Assembly (NCBI GenBank): GCA_012295275.1
Contig: CM022668.1
Span: 3,945,080-4,009,079 of the forward strand
Direction of reading: 5' to 3'
DNA: 64,000 bases
Source: Chrysomallon squamiferum
Lineage: Eukaryota > Mollusca > Gastropoda > Neomphalida > Peltospiridae
This document shows positions 1-13,020 of this stretch, in pieces. A program made the position numbers and the translations under genes. The stretch's first letter is position 1. Each line of letters opens with the position of its first letter. The notes under the pieces are model-generated. The model made no database searches and was not told the origin of the DNA. It saw nothing but the letters and a program-made list of their open reading frames with translations.

Positions 1-272
1 CAAATTTCATTTTCATCTGCTGGTTACATACTGACAAGAAGGGAAAACTAAACTTGAATATCTTTACACAATGCTTTTTATATTTGAATTAGCAACAGAA
101 TATGGTATCAATCCAAACAGAAAAATTAGTTAAAAGTAAATGCTATTTAAACAGTGAATGCAGTTAAGTTTAATGCTAAGATCTTTTGTAACCTTCTAGA
201 TTTAACAAAGATTATTTCTATGAAAAAAGATTCAACTGAACAAGCAAATGAAAAATGAAAGTGTTGTCTTAC

Positions 273-3200
273 CTGTTTTAATAGCTGAAGGTTGTAACTG
301 TGTAAACTTCACATTCTCAGTTGCAATGGATAACTTCTGATGGCAGAAATGACACCAAGTATCAAACAGCTGTCCCACAGACATACCCTGTAACAAATAT
401 CATTTTTCAAACTTACTTATCTACAATAAACATTTATCAACTGTCAGGGCTATTTAAAATATAAACTATATTCTTTACTGTTTCTTATATACCTGCCTCT
501 ATATGTTACAGATATCTACACCTATCTATCTATCTATACATGAATTTTAGAATGACATTCAATGTATTAGTGACTATTTAGAATAGCATATAAATAGATT
601 TTACTTTTTTCTTGTTGTCCTTGCAACAGTTAAGACAACCTATATCAGCTGTTGACTCCTGCAGGATAAGATCAAAAGGGGAACAGTTGTTAAGGTCGAG
701 ATAACCCATGACGGCTGACAGCTGGTGAATGATGCTGGGTCTGAAGACAAGGACCTGGGTGACATTACACTTGGCACATGACACAGAGTTGACGCGGTGA
801 GCAGGTGTTGTGAATTCACACTTGTGTCTGCAGCGACAGCACTGAATGATGATGTGAATGGATTCAAAGTGAAGAGTGGAAACGTTGTTGAGCTGTAGAT
901 TTCTCAGCTGTATTTCAGTTCCGTTCTTCTCCGGGTCTATCAGAGCACTGACAGATTTCTCTTCACTGCTGCTTTTAGTAACTGTGACATCATCTTCATC
1001 TGCAGCTGTGTCATCATCTTCATCTGCAACCTGTTTCTCAGTGTCTGCACTTTCAGATTTGTCAGTGTGATGTTTGGTGTGGTACACAGCCTGCAGCTCC
1101 CTGGCTGATATAAACTGAAAACCTGCCTCTTTAGCTATCAACTCTCTTTTCAACTGAAATATAAATATGAACTATTTATTAATCTCTATTAAAGTGCGAA
1201 AATATTAATATAAAATAAATTTAAAAAGGCAACGGCTATTCTTACTAAGAGCAAAATTTAAATGAGGATTAAATGTTAACAATCATATACATAGTCTGTC
1301 TGCTGATTGTTTTGATTCAGAGCAATACAAACCTGTCTTAAGCCCTCAGTAACAATTTCTTGAATACTTCTATCTAACCATCGTACAAATGGACGAAAAT
1401 GAAGTTCTAATGTGCCGTGTTTTTCTTGTAGCTTTTGTTTTTCATACAAGCATTCCTTGATGGACATCTCAATATATCTGAACAAAAAAAATACTTACAA
1501 TACATTAGGAGTAAAAGCTAGTGTCGGAAAAATATAATTACATTTTAACACTGGCCACCATTTTAATCACTGAATTGTGTTGAAAACCGAATTTTATTTC
1601 CCATCTTAGTGTCAATACATGTATCACACAACAAGTAATCATAACTGAGTATTTTAAAAATTAATTTTAAAAATCTAAATTACTTTCAATAATATTAATT
1701 AATAATTAGTTAAAGGTTTATGTGTAATTTCATCTTCCAATCATTTCAGTCTAACTTCATCTACTTATCAGCCATTCATATGCAGATACAAATGTAATTC
1801 ATTACTAATCTGTTGGGGTATTTTAAAATGATATGAATAAACAATAAATGTTCATCAAAACAATAAACAAAAATGACACACTATTTCTGTTCTTACCTTC
1901 TTACTGTTTCAGGAAGATCTTGTTCTGGTAGAACAACTGAGAACATCTAAAAGTAAAGAAAAGACATATTTAAATTAATAAATGCACACACACACAACAG
2001 TAGAATGTTTTTAGAACAAGACTGAAGATAACAGATAATAATAATTATTTATTTTCACAGCTTGTACTTTAACCTTATGACAAGTTATCTTTAGAAGTTC
2101 TGACTTTCTAACAAATGAATTTTTAACAATGAATGTAAACAATCATATATTTAATTATTATATTTATAAATCACAGATGAATTAAAATTTGCACAGTAAA
2201 ATTTAAAAATACAATTTCATGCATCTTTAATTCTAGTACCCCCACTCCCCAGGCAACATAACTGTTATAATTTCCCCATTCATTTGCACAAGCGAATTTG
2301 AAAGCAATCAAACATAAATGTATTTATATAAAAATAAATAACATGGTGCCATAAGAGTTAATAGTGGCTTTAAGTGTGTGTGTATATATATATATATAGG
2401 TATTTAACTCTGGTGAGTTGTTAGTCTGCACCAAATGTTTCTCACCTGTTCTGGGTAGTGTTCTGGTACTGACACAAGCAGTTCAAACACTTTGACAGCA
2501 AATGGCTAAAAAAGACAAAAATGGTTATGCAACAAGTTCTCAGTATAAAAGCAATAATTAAATTATTAATAATTTATGATTTTATTTTTGGTTAAATATT
2601 TTTAATCTTTTAAAAGCTTTAAAGGATTAGTGCACTGCATAACAAATTAATTAAAATTTTAAATTAATCATTCTCTTCTTTTTCTGACAAAAACAGTTAT
2701 GGATGGATATAAGCAAGAAAGCCATTATACTTACCCAGTCTGGATCTGTTGGACAAAATTTAATTTTCATTGAAAACTCAGTGTTTGTATCTGTAACAAT
2801 GGCAAATTTCTCATTGGGAAATCTTTTCTTCATCTGATCTATTTCAACTTGTCTCAGTTTCTCTAAAGCTTCTTTGGTGGCATCATCCTTTCTAAGTATC
2901 TCTTTCTGTATCACTGGTTTTAACTTCATTTGCTTCTTACTGGTAACAATAAATAAAAATAAAATTAAAAATAAAATTAAAAATATGCGTAAGTTAAAAT
3001 TTATAACATTATAGATATATACTATTTTATAAGTTTATTATATGAATACTGTAATGACTAAAAAAAAAAAAAATAATAAAGGTTTCTGATATTTAAACCT
3101 AAACTTCTCTATTTAATGTTTGAAAGACCTTTAATAGATCATTAAGTATAATTCAGTTAGCCACCTGTAATTTGTGATTAAGCTATCTACTTGAAATAAC

Positions 3201-4027
3201 TATCACATTCACCTTATGGCTGGTGATACATTTTCAACATTCTGACTGATGTTGTCAGCAGTTTTATCATCAATGTCATCCAGCAGGAAGTCATGATTAA
3301 CATCTTCCATGATGTGTGGATGCCAGAATCTACATCGCCTACCCCAACTGCAATCTCCATTCTTAAAGTACGGACACACTTTTCTACCTTTACATTTTTC
3401 AGATTTCCTGCTGCTTTTGGCCAAATTTGTCGTTTTCTGAAAATCTGTGATATTACTTTGATCAACTTGATCAGTTTTATCTTCATCATCTGCTGTTTTC
3501 AAAGAGGAGTGTTTAAAAGTGCAGCTATCTCCATACCTGCAGTTGCCATCCTTCAAAAACCATTTGCATGTTTTCCTGTATGTAGCCGATATCTCTGCCA
3601 AAGAATAATCTTCAGCTCCATGTTTAACCAAATCCTTTTTCAAGACGTAACTCTTAGGTTTAGCAGGATCCTCTGTAGATTCTGATAGAGAATGCACTTC
3701 TCTAGCAACATGCTGGTATCTACAACGTACGCCATACCTACAGTTTCCAAATCTTGAATAATTGTGACAAATAGCTTTAGATGTATCAGCACTGCTTACT
3801 GTGGACACCTCATTTTGACAACTCTGATTTTTTTCGGCTGATAAAGAATTGTTCTTTTGGCCTGCCAAATTTTCTGTAGCAGAATCACTTAGCACTTCAT
3901 GGTGTTGTTGTGGCGAATCTTCAGTGGAATTATTCAAAATGGTGTGTTTAAATCGACAACTGTCACGATATTTGCAAACTTTGCCTTTTCCAAAAAATCT
4001 GCAAATTTGGTTTGACTCTTTGAACAT
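273..4027 (-). CDS. CCCH zinc-finger / RWD-like protein, 3'-partial
   Basis: Coding exons, read right to left, are 4027-3213, 2939-2735, 2505-2446, 1946-1897, 1477-1333, 1153-605 and 387-273; all junctions keep frame and have GT/AG borders, and the gene continues past the left edge. Exon 1 encodes four CCCH fingers, three spaced C-x8-C-x5-C-x3-H and the last C-x7-C-x5-C-x3-H (CPYFKNGDCSWGRRCRFWH). Exons 2-5 encode an RWD-like fold with PTDPDWPF and VPEHYPEQ, then the motif RPFVRWLDR. Exons 6-7 hold Cys pairs resembling zinc-ribbon knuckles (CCRCRHKC, SCAKC, WCHFCHQK). I chose the Met at 4027 because the open frame upstream of it is low-complexity and hydrophobic. An RNA- or ubiquitin-related role is only inference; I recall an uncharacterised eukaryotic family of this architecture but no accepted gene name. 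Confidence 0.8.
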
Positions 4028-4531
4028 AACACGATGACAATGAACTTGTTTATAGTCTTTGCTTTTGATAATAACAATAATAATAATAAAAATAACGAAG
4101 ACAAAAAGCACAAAAAACAATATGAAGAAGCTAGTAAAGACTGAAGTTCTATGAAAAACTGGTAAGCCAGATAAAAATTTGGTGGACTTTAAACCGTGTC
4201 ACAAACACTTTCTCTCCTGAACACAATACCCAACAACCCAACTACATAGCGAAAAATCTATTTATACTAATGTGTATTGCACCAGTGATTGTAATTCGCT
4301 TTTAACCAAGACATTAAACGATATCCTTACGCCGCTGTAATATAATTCCAAAAATTAAGCGACATAACATACAAGTCAAGATTACAATAGGTTCCTGCAT
4401 TGTAATTTATAGCGTATTGAAATTAAAAACACTATTTGTTTTCGTAGTGATCATCTAGGAATAATGTATTCATACATAATTGTGCGTCAAGCCCGAGGTC
4501 AAGGCCGCTAGGTGACTTTGTATGACCCAAA
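4028..4531. promoter_or_regulatory. Divergent promoter region, CCCH gene / mitochondrial EF-Tu
   Basis: These 504 bases separate the two start codons of head-to-head genes, so they should hold both transcription start sites. The EF-Tu start lies in a YY1-like context (AAAATGGCAGC at 4529-4539), which is common at animal housekeeping starts. I found no convincing TATA box. That the promoter is shared is inferred from the spacing only. Confidence 0.5.
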
Positions 4532-5944
4532 ATGGCAGCGCCCATGTTTGTCACTCGCTGTTATTCGAAAGTCCTTTGGAAAATCATACAGACTAAATTT
4601 CAAAACCCTATTGCAACATTAAATGTAATCTTTCAAAGGCCGTTTTCAACGAAGCCAGAAATCCAAGACGTTGTAGGTAAACCCCACTGCAACGTGGGGA
4701 CGATCGGTCACATAGATCACGGAAAAACAACTTTGACAGCTGCCATAACAAAAGTGTTATCTCAGCAAGGAAACAATACTACGAAGTATATTAGTTATGA
4801 TGCTATTGACCGTGCCCCAGAAGAGAAATCGCGTGGTATTACAATTAATTCTACGCACGTCGAGTATGAATCTGATGAAAGACATTATGCACACACAGAT
4901 TGCCCAGGACATTTAGATTACGTTAAAAACATGATAACAGGAACATCACAGATGGATGGAGCTGTGCTTGTAGTAGCAGCAACTGATGGAACAATGCCTC
5001 AAACGAGAGAACATTTGTTGCTAGCAAAACAGATTGGTATTGATAATATTATCGTGTACATTAATAAAGCAGATTTAGTAGACAAAGAACTGCTGGAGCT
5101 GGTGGAACTCGAAGTGAGAGATTTGCTAACAGAATATGGTTATGACGGTGCACATACCCCAGTTGTTGCTGGCTCTGCTCTGAATGCTCTTGAAGGTAAA
5201 AATGAAGATATTGGGAAAAAATCAATTTTGAACCTTGTTCTGGCCATTGATCAACACATTAATATACCAGAAAGAGACACAGCTGGGCCATTTTGTCTAC
5301 CTATTGAAGGAACTGTTGCTGTTCCAGGAAGAGGCATGGTTGCCATAGGAACTGTAAGGCAAGGTGTTATTAAAAGGGGAGATGATGCAGAACTACTTGG
5401 ATTTGGTAACCAGATAAAAACTGCAGCTTCAGATATTCAAGTTTTCAAAAAGTCTGTCCCTTCATGCAAAGCAGGTGACAATGTTGGTGTGCTTTTAAGA
5501 GGAGTCAAAGATGAGTTTGTACAACGAGGAATGTTTCTGTGTGAACTTGGAAAGTTTAAACAGTGGGATACATTTGAGGCTCAGGTTTATGTGTTAACTA
5601 AGTCTGAGGGAGGACGAGTGAAACCAATTACTGATAAATACATTCAGATGATGTACAGCAACACGTGGAACATGTCTGCCCTTGTCAAACTCCCAGATGA
5701 AAAGTCAATGGTTATGCCAGGAGACACAACGACCTGCACCATTTTATTGAGAAAACCAATGGTACTGGACAAAGGTCATCGATTTACAATCCGAGAAAAC
5801 AAAATAACAGCTCTCACTGGTGTCATCACCAAAACTCTGCCACATTTAGATCTTAGGATTGCTGGGTTTAACTATGAGAAACCAAGAACACACAGAATTG
5901 AAGGCAATGCATGGCTGACGATGCGAAACAGAGCTAAAAAATAA
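4532..5944 (+). CDS. Mitochondrial elongation factor Tu, single exon, divergent type
   Basis: A 470-residue GTPase that should deliver aminoacyl-tRNA to the mitochondrial ribosome. Residues 1-45 are basic and hydroxylated, as expected of a matrix-targeting peptide. G motifs are intact: GHIDHGKTT (59-67), RGITIN (101-106), DCPGH (123-127), NKAD (178-181) and GSAL (214-217). Domains 2 and 3 follow, with [13 protein letters not shown] in domain 3. Odd features: there are no introns in an intron-rich neighbourhood; the usual HADYVKN is HLDYVKN; domain 2 has [11 protein letters not shown] where PGRGTVVTG is typical; and a basic tail of about 30 residues follows the normal C-terminal strand. It may be the second mitochondrial EF-Tu paralogue seen in several invertebrates rather than the TUFM orthologue, so I leave the symbol blank. 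Confidence 0.93.
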   Translation: MAAPMFVTRCYSKVLWKIIQTKFQNPIATLNVIFQRPFSTKPEIQDVVGKPHCNVGTIGHIDHGKTTLTAAITKVLSQQGNNTTKYISYDAIDRAPEEKSRGITINSTHVEYESDERHYAHTDCPGHLDYVKNMITGTSQMDGAVLVVAATDGTMPQTREHLLLAKQIGIDNIIVYINKADLVDKELLELVELEVRDLLTEYGYDGAHTPVVAGSALNALEGKNEDIGKKSILNLVLAIDQHINIPERDTAGPFCLPIEGTVAVPGRGMVAIGTVRQGVIKRGDDAELLGFGNQIKTAASDIQVFKKSVPSCKAGDNVGVLLRGVKDEFVQRGMFLCELGKFKQWDTFEAQVYVLTKSEGGRVKPITDKYIQMMYSNTWNMSALVKLPDEKSMVMPGDTTTCTILLRKPMVLDKGHRFTIRENKITALTGVITKTLPHLDLRIAGFNYEKPRTHRIEGNAWLTMRNRAKK

Positions 5945-6846
5945 ATATTCCATAGAGCTATCACAGTTTACCTGAAATACACCACTGTGTTATTAAATAA
6001 TGTAAACTGTTCTTAGATATATACACTGTAACCTGTGTTTCAATTTCTAATTTCTTATGTTCAGTGACTTAGAGTGAAATTTTATTGTCAAATAAAAATT
6101 CCAAACATTTCAAACAAATACACATTTGTATTGTATGTGTGTGTGTATGAGTGTGTTTATTGTTTATTTTTTATGATAGGAGTAAAATGAGGTTTTTATT
6201 GGTTAAAACAATAAAAATAACTTATAATCCTTCTTGTTTACTATTTTCCAGTTTTAAAATATTAAAAATTTATTTTTATAATTGATATTAAGGCTATTTA
6301 ATACCCGTTTTAAGTTTAAACAGAAACAAATGTTTGCTTTATCTTTAGTCAAACAGATGGTGAAACCTTTCTTCACCAGTTACTAAAGAAAACGAATTTT
6401 GAAAAGAATTAAAGAAAAAACTGAATTGTTAAAGGAGGATTTTACATTTGTATATGTATACTGTTTCTTATTATTTAGAAAATGTTTATAAATACTACTA
6501 CTAATAATAATGTTACAAAAATAATTGATTACTACATTAATATGAATATAATTTATATTATCTAATGCTACACGTTTTGATGATATTGTATTTTATCATA
6601 TGATTATGATCATAAGCTCACAACAGTATTTAATTTTAACACGTTTAGTGATTTAAGGAAATTGATTAAATAATCTATATTAGTTACCTTTTTAAAAGTT
6701 TGTAAAATAATAATTATCGCCCCTGAAATACAGTTGATGGTAGAGGGCGGAGTCGTCAGTTGACACGTTTCTGTGTACACAACGTTCTGTAAAGGATTTA
6801 TTCCTCGATTTCATTTTCTGATTGAGGAAGATATTTTTGGTTTATA
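5945..6846. other. EF-Tu 3' UTR and GOLM-like promoter region
   Basis: An AATAAA hexamer at 6091-6096 is a likely polyadenylation signal for the EF-Tu gene. The rest is AT-rich with a short GT run near 6136-6160. The last 130 bases before the GOLM-like start at 6847 should contain its promoter and leader. I see no coding potential. Confidence 0.5.
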
Positions 6847-9800
6847 ATGACAGGAAACAGCAGACCAACCATGAGAACAGGCGGTAGATCGCCGCCTTTT
6901 TTAATAATTGGTTTGGTACTTGGTATTTGCATCATTGGGTTTAATTACTTTAAAGTTTCGTCAAAGAATTACGACTTGTCGAATGAGGTGTCTTTACTTA
7001 AAGGACAAATCAAATCTTTGACAACAGAGAAACTAAGCATAGATCAGATTAATAAAGAAACGGTGAAGGCTTGTAGAGACAAAACAACTGATTTGGAGGG
7101 TGCATTGAGTAGCTTGAATGACGAAAAGAAAAAAATAGAAGACACCATGAAGGAAAGATACAACGAAATTTCAATTTGCACGGATGGTCTTGTAAGTGAT
7201 TCACATTAAATTATTAGTAATACCAGACTGACATTTCTCTGCACATAAACGTGTTTCATGTATCTATATATTTTTTCTACATTTGATGCACACAGGAGAA
7301 AGTTATGTCACAATATTAATACAGACGTTTGTTGATTAGTTTACTATACATGACATTGTCTATAACCTGTACATTCAACACTGAATAACACAAGTCCTTG
7401 ATCATTTTTATTTTTTAATTTTTTTAAATATATTTTCTTTTTGTTAGAATGTTACTATTTTATTCTTTTGAGAAATATATAATCAGATCCATTGTTACCA
7501 GTCCGTGGATGATACAGAACAGTCTACATTCTGATATCATTATTAATATATATATTTAAAATATGACTCACCTAATAACCACTGATATTAAAATGTTTGA
7601 GATGTTAGGAAATACCTTTTGATTTCATATATGAATAACTTCATTGAAAATTACAAAAACATGACATATGTTGATAAGTGCATATACATATAAATTACTC
7701 TAAATATATATTGATTTATCTTTGTACAGTGTAAGTTATTGGAAAATTCTGAAGTACGTGATGATATTGATTTATGTTAGCACTCTAATAATTTCAGACC
7801 AGATGTCAACAGGATGCAGCTGGTGTACAGCAGGAACTTATTCATGTCAAAGGTAATGAAAGTACCACATATTACAACCCACAAACCCCCCAGTATTAAT
7901 GTTAAATCACACATACTTAATAATATTGTTTAAAATATTTATATTTTTATTTTTTTAAATTAAAAATAATTGAAATATCCTAAAATAACTGTTATTCAGT
8001 AAAAGAAGGCCTCAGTAAAATGGCACAGGATTTTTTTTATACTGTTTTTAATGATGCACTTTGTGCACCACCATCACAACAAGTACAAGAACATGAACAT
8101 GAACACATCAACAGGACTAACAATCAACAAGTGACCAGCCGATCCACATGACACAGGAGACACAGAAACGGGAGACATGCGCGTGCACACAACACAACAC
8201 CAACAGACACTGATGAGAGCTCCACTGACTTGTCAGTCCCACAAATTGCATTCATGACAAATAACGACTGTTAAAGATGTATTTTAAAAATGACATTAAA
8301 ACAGATAGTTTCTTGTTTCAATATTTCTTATACTATTATTTGAAACTTGAATGCCATTTGATATGTGGAATCAATACAATGACAAGTTTGAGTTATATTA
8401 CAAGAAGAAATATGATTCTTTTAATCAATGACAGTGTACAATATGGTCAGTTCGCAGTCAAACCTGCTACCACTTTAGGTTTTATCACTGTGTATCAGCT
8501 GTTTGCATAATGCAGAAGGCATCACAGTTTCCAAATGAAAAGATGAAAATGAACCTGCTATTATTAAAGCCACAAAATAGCATCTGAAGAATTGTCAAAG
8601 CAGTGATAATTTTAAAGCAAATTCTCATCTGAAATGTTAGTCATCATTTATATTTCTTAAGTATGGTATCATTTTAGTGATTTATATGGTATTTGTTTGT
8701 TATATAACTTTATGAATGTAACACATAATCCCCACAATCAAAAAGCCCCTCACACTCCAAAAATACACAGGTAGAAAAAAGCCCCTCACACTCCAAAAAT
8801 ACACAGGTAGAAAAAAGCCCCTCACACTCCAAAAATACACAGGTAGAAAAAAGCCCCTCACACTCCAAAAAGAAAAAGCCCCTCACACTCCAAAAAAATA
8901 CACAAAAAAGCCCCTCCAGTGGATTTGCAAGTTAAGACAAAAAAACCCAGTTTAAAAAAAAAAAAACTTGATTAAGGCATACTCATATCTTGATCAAAAT
9001 ATATGTTAAAAATGGTTTGATTAATGTGTTTGTTTGATTAACATAATTACTTACTATGAAATAACTTGTAATAATCACAATTAAGATAAAGGATACAATT
9101 TGAATAGAGAATTTATATCAAAGCATACAGTCACGTGACATGAAATGAGATACATTCTGGGAATTTTGCAATTTTAAAAGTGAAAAATAATATCAAGAGC
9201 TGATATCATTAGATACTATCATTTCATTGCCGAATCATTTTGTATTTTCTAATGTGTACTGTTTCATTTGTATTTAAAGTTGCTCACTTATTAAAGCTGA
9301 TCACACCCAGTTTGTTTGAGAAAATAACTAATTACATACATTCCATGACTTTGTTAATTAGGTGTCAGGGAAAAGGTTAAACAGTGGTAGAATATTTTTT
9401 TGAGTTACGGAATGTTTGCACTATCATGGTCTTTTTTTATGTATGAGGTACTTTTGCCCTACCTTTTTTTTATCACTGGGACTCTTGGTCTATCTGTGTA
9501 TTTTTGAATTGGGCAGCTTATGTCTGTATCCCAAAATTAATACCATTTATGTTGTGTGTTCTTGGTTGGTTTGTGTAATCAGCAGTTATATCTTTTTATG
9601 AGTAGTTAAGATTCCTAGACTAGTGTGGTGGGTGTGGCCTGGAAAATTGTTGTAACAGGTGTTGTAAACTGAGAGATGTGATCACTAAAAGTGTGTGCAA
9701 GGGAGTATCTTAACTAAAACAACTGTGTTTATTATGTCAGCTGTGGAGATTATTTTAAAAATTATTAAAATTTATTTCTATTTCAAAAAGAACACAAACA

Positions 9801-12800
9801 ATTTCTGAGTCAGTTATATTAACACTAGAATAGAAAGTAAATATTTTAAAACTAATAAGACTTTAAATTTAAAAACAAAAATTAAATGGGATATTTGTCC
9901 GTAGTTCTAAAATAATAATAATGTAAACTCTTATTATGTTTTAATGGTAATTTTCAAACAAGGGTGTGATAGCCATCTCTTAGCAACCATTTTGTTTGGC
10001 TGCTTGAACTGCCATCATATATATATTTTTGACTAGGATTAGAGTAAATTCAAAGTTATTTAGTTGACAATAACCTTTGATATAAGTGAGTTTTATTTAA
10101 AAAAACCAAAAACAAATATCAACAAATGTCATTCACAAGTAGATGATGAATGTCAGATCCATGAATCCTATGATTTGCAGGTTACAATTATCATATGTAC
10201 ACTGAGAAAAATTAATTCAAAAGTTCATTACGTTTCTTAAGAAAGCGACAGATGTTAAGGTAATATAATTTTTATGTTTGCAGATTGTCAGTACATACAA
10301 GCATTTCACAGATACCAGTTATTGTTAATTTTTATTGTCTAGTCTTAGCACGCCTGTTTTTTGTAAGAAAAAAATAGTAATTATTCTAATCTGTTTCATA
10401 GCACAAACTTAATAATAAATAAAATAAATATATATGTACACAACAGCTTGTACTTACATATTACTTTTATAAATGTAATCAATTAACCTGTCTTTTTTTT
10501 GTTTGTTATGTAGATAGTGATTTTCTAATTTCAGATTGATTTGGTTTTGTTTTCACTATGTAAATTAGTATTTTGCAGATATTTAAATATATTTTTAATT
10601 AATTAATTTATTTTTTAATTAGAAATGAATATTATATTCCCAATTATAATTCCCTCAGATTAACATGAGAAATTCATGTAACAGTATTATTTATTGATCT
10701 GATACTAACATCTGTGCCAACATTTTTAAATATCAGAATCAATGTATCTACAAAATAGCATATCGTTCTTATCAGACTGCTATCTATGCAGTGGCTTTTA
10801 TAAAAAGAACCTAATAAAAATGTGTTACTTTAATAGGAGAATTGAAGAAAAAGACTGAAGAATTTATAGAGTCAAAGGGTCTTAACAAAATATGTGATCA
10901 AAAGTAGGTATTTCTTTTATATTATTTTAAAAAGTTTTTTTATTTATTTTTTTATTAACATTATTTTTATATATTTTGTTTATTAATTCTGTTATTGATA
11001 AGCAGATACCAGTTAAAAATAACCCAGCAAACAAAAACAAAATCTGTTATAACAAATGGATATTTATGAATATAACTTTATTTATTACCAGCACTTTTTT
11101 TCCAAGATAAAACTGTTAAATTTAATTATTCTTGTTAAATATGATTTTAAACAATATCTGCATTTTTTTTTTTTTTTTATACAACTTTTATATCCAGCCT
11201 TTATTAAAATGTAACAGAACAGTTGTGTGTATTTTTATTTTCTTGTTGACATTGCAGTGCTTGCTCGGAACAGATTGGCAGTGTTCTGAATGTTTTAATT
11301 AAAAGTGTTGGCAGACAGACCATCATGGCTCCTCTTCAGCAGAATGGATTTGATGTTAACAAATTTGTGTAAGTGTAATTTGTAATAATCAACAGAAAAT
11401 ATAATTAAAAGCTTTTATATACAGTCTTCAAGTTACATTCATCTATCTGGTCAGATAAATGTCTATTGATAATAATATTTATTTATTTTGTACAGGAGTG
11501 TGCCTGCAAAAGAAAAAACAGATGAAAAAGATAAAACAGGAGAAAAGAAAGATAAAACAGCAGAAGAAAAAGAAAAAGCAGGAGTGGTAAAAGAAAAGGT
11601 ATCTGAGGTAAAAGTGACAGATCACACAAGCAACAAGACTACAGAAATTAAAAACTCCACAGTTAAACAAGGTGATCTTTTGTTAATATAATGATATGAT
11701 GTACACATTCTGTTTTCATGGTTTAGTTTACAGTATAATCATAATTATTACATGCATGGTGATTATCATAGTGTATTGATATATATATATATATATATAT
11801 ATGTATGACAACATGGCTGACATGATATATCAGCTTAGGTGACCATACAATTAGGATTAATATGTTTTTACAATTTGTCAGAATTTGATATTTGTTTAGA
11901 AATTTAAAAAAACCCAGAAATGGCTTTTAGAAATTAATTCCTTTGCTTTTTTTGATAACATTATCATTATGATATACTAGCTTAGATTGCCATATGATAT
12001 TTCATGTACTATCTTAGGTAGATTTACAGAACTGTATATCATTTATATTCTCATGTTGAAAATTCTTTTATTATGAACATGTCTTTCAGAACCTTTTCTA
12101 TGAGTTTGTTTATGTATGCAAATATGTTTAGGACTGTTTAATTCACATTATTAATTTTGTTTTTAAGTGGATTTGGTTAAACTATGTCTTTAATAAAACT
12201 GTATCACTAATTCAGTGACACTGTTGTCTAGACAAGTGTTTAACCTGACACTCCCACACTGCATATTTCACTCACCTTTACAGCAGGTAATAACTGTTCA
12301 GTCCACACATATCTGTCAAAGGGTTTGGGGATATACTAGATCAACAAAACTGTATAATTGCTTGAATTACATTTTTAAAGATGGCACTGTATAACTCATG
12401 ATTTAGCAGAGATAATCATTAATGTATTCATGTTGGGGAAAGAAAGAAAAAAAATGAATATTTAGTTTCTGGATTGATCTTAAACTGCACCTCCAGAAAA
12501 TAATAAACAATAATATGAAACAGTACAAAGAATAATTAAAAAAAGAAAATCTAGATTAACTTCCATAAAAACCACCTCAGTAAAATGTAATTAAAATACT
12601 AGACAAAAAATGAAAAAATCATACAACTTAGACATTTATTATATTTGTTTACTTACTGAATATTAATATTATTTTAATGTCAGCATTTAAATTAATAAAC
12701 ATTAAAATGTAATGAGAGATTATTATTAAATAAATGAAATGTGTGTTTTTGCAGTTAAATAGATATTCACTGTATTTAAATTTGTATGTGTAAAGTAATT

Positions 12801-12955
12801 TACACTTCTAATATTTTAATGTCTAAACAAATTTTTAACAGAGAAAACACTGAGCCAGACAACTCAAGTCAGTAATTTGTTGATAAGAAAATGGTTGAAG
12901 TATCTGATTAAATCAGAATTAGTCAAAATATAACAATTAATTAATTAATTAATTA

Positions 12956-13020
<65 letters not shown>

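Noticed and set aside
3209-4120. Longer N terminus of the CCCH protein starting at 4120
   Set aside because: The added 31 residues are Phe/Val/Ile low-complexity from an (ATA/ATT) tract; the Met at 4027 directly before the first finger is more plausible.
12842-12869. Possible extra GOLM-like exon after TTTTTAACAG
   Set aside because: The only nearby donor (CAA then GTCAGT) gives a 28-base exon that breaks frame, whereas exon 5 joins 13117 directly in frame.
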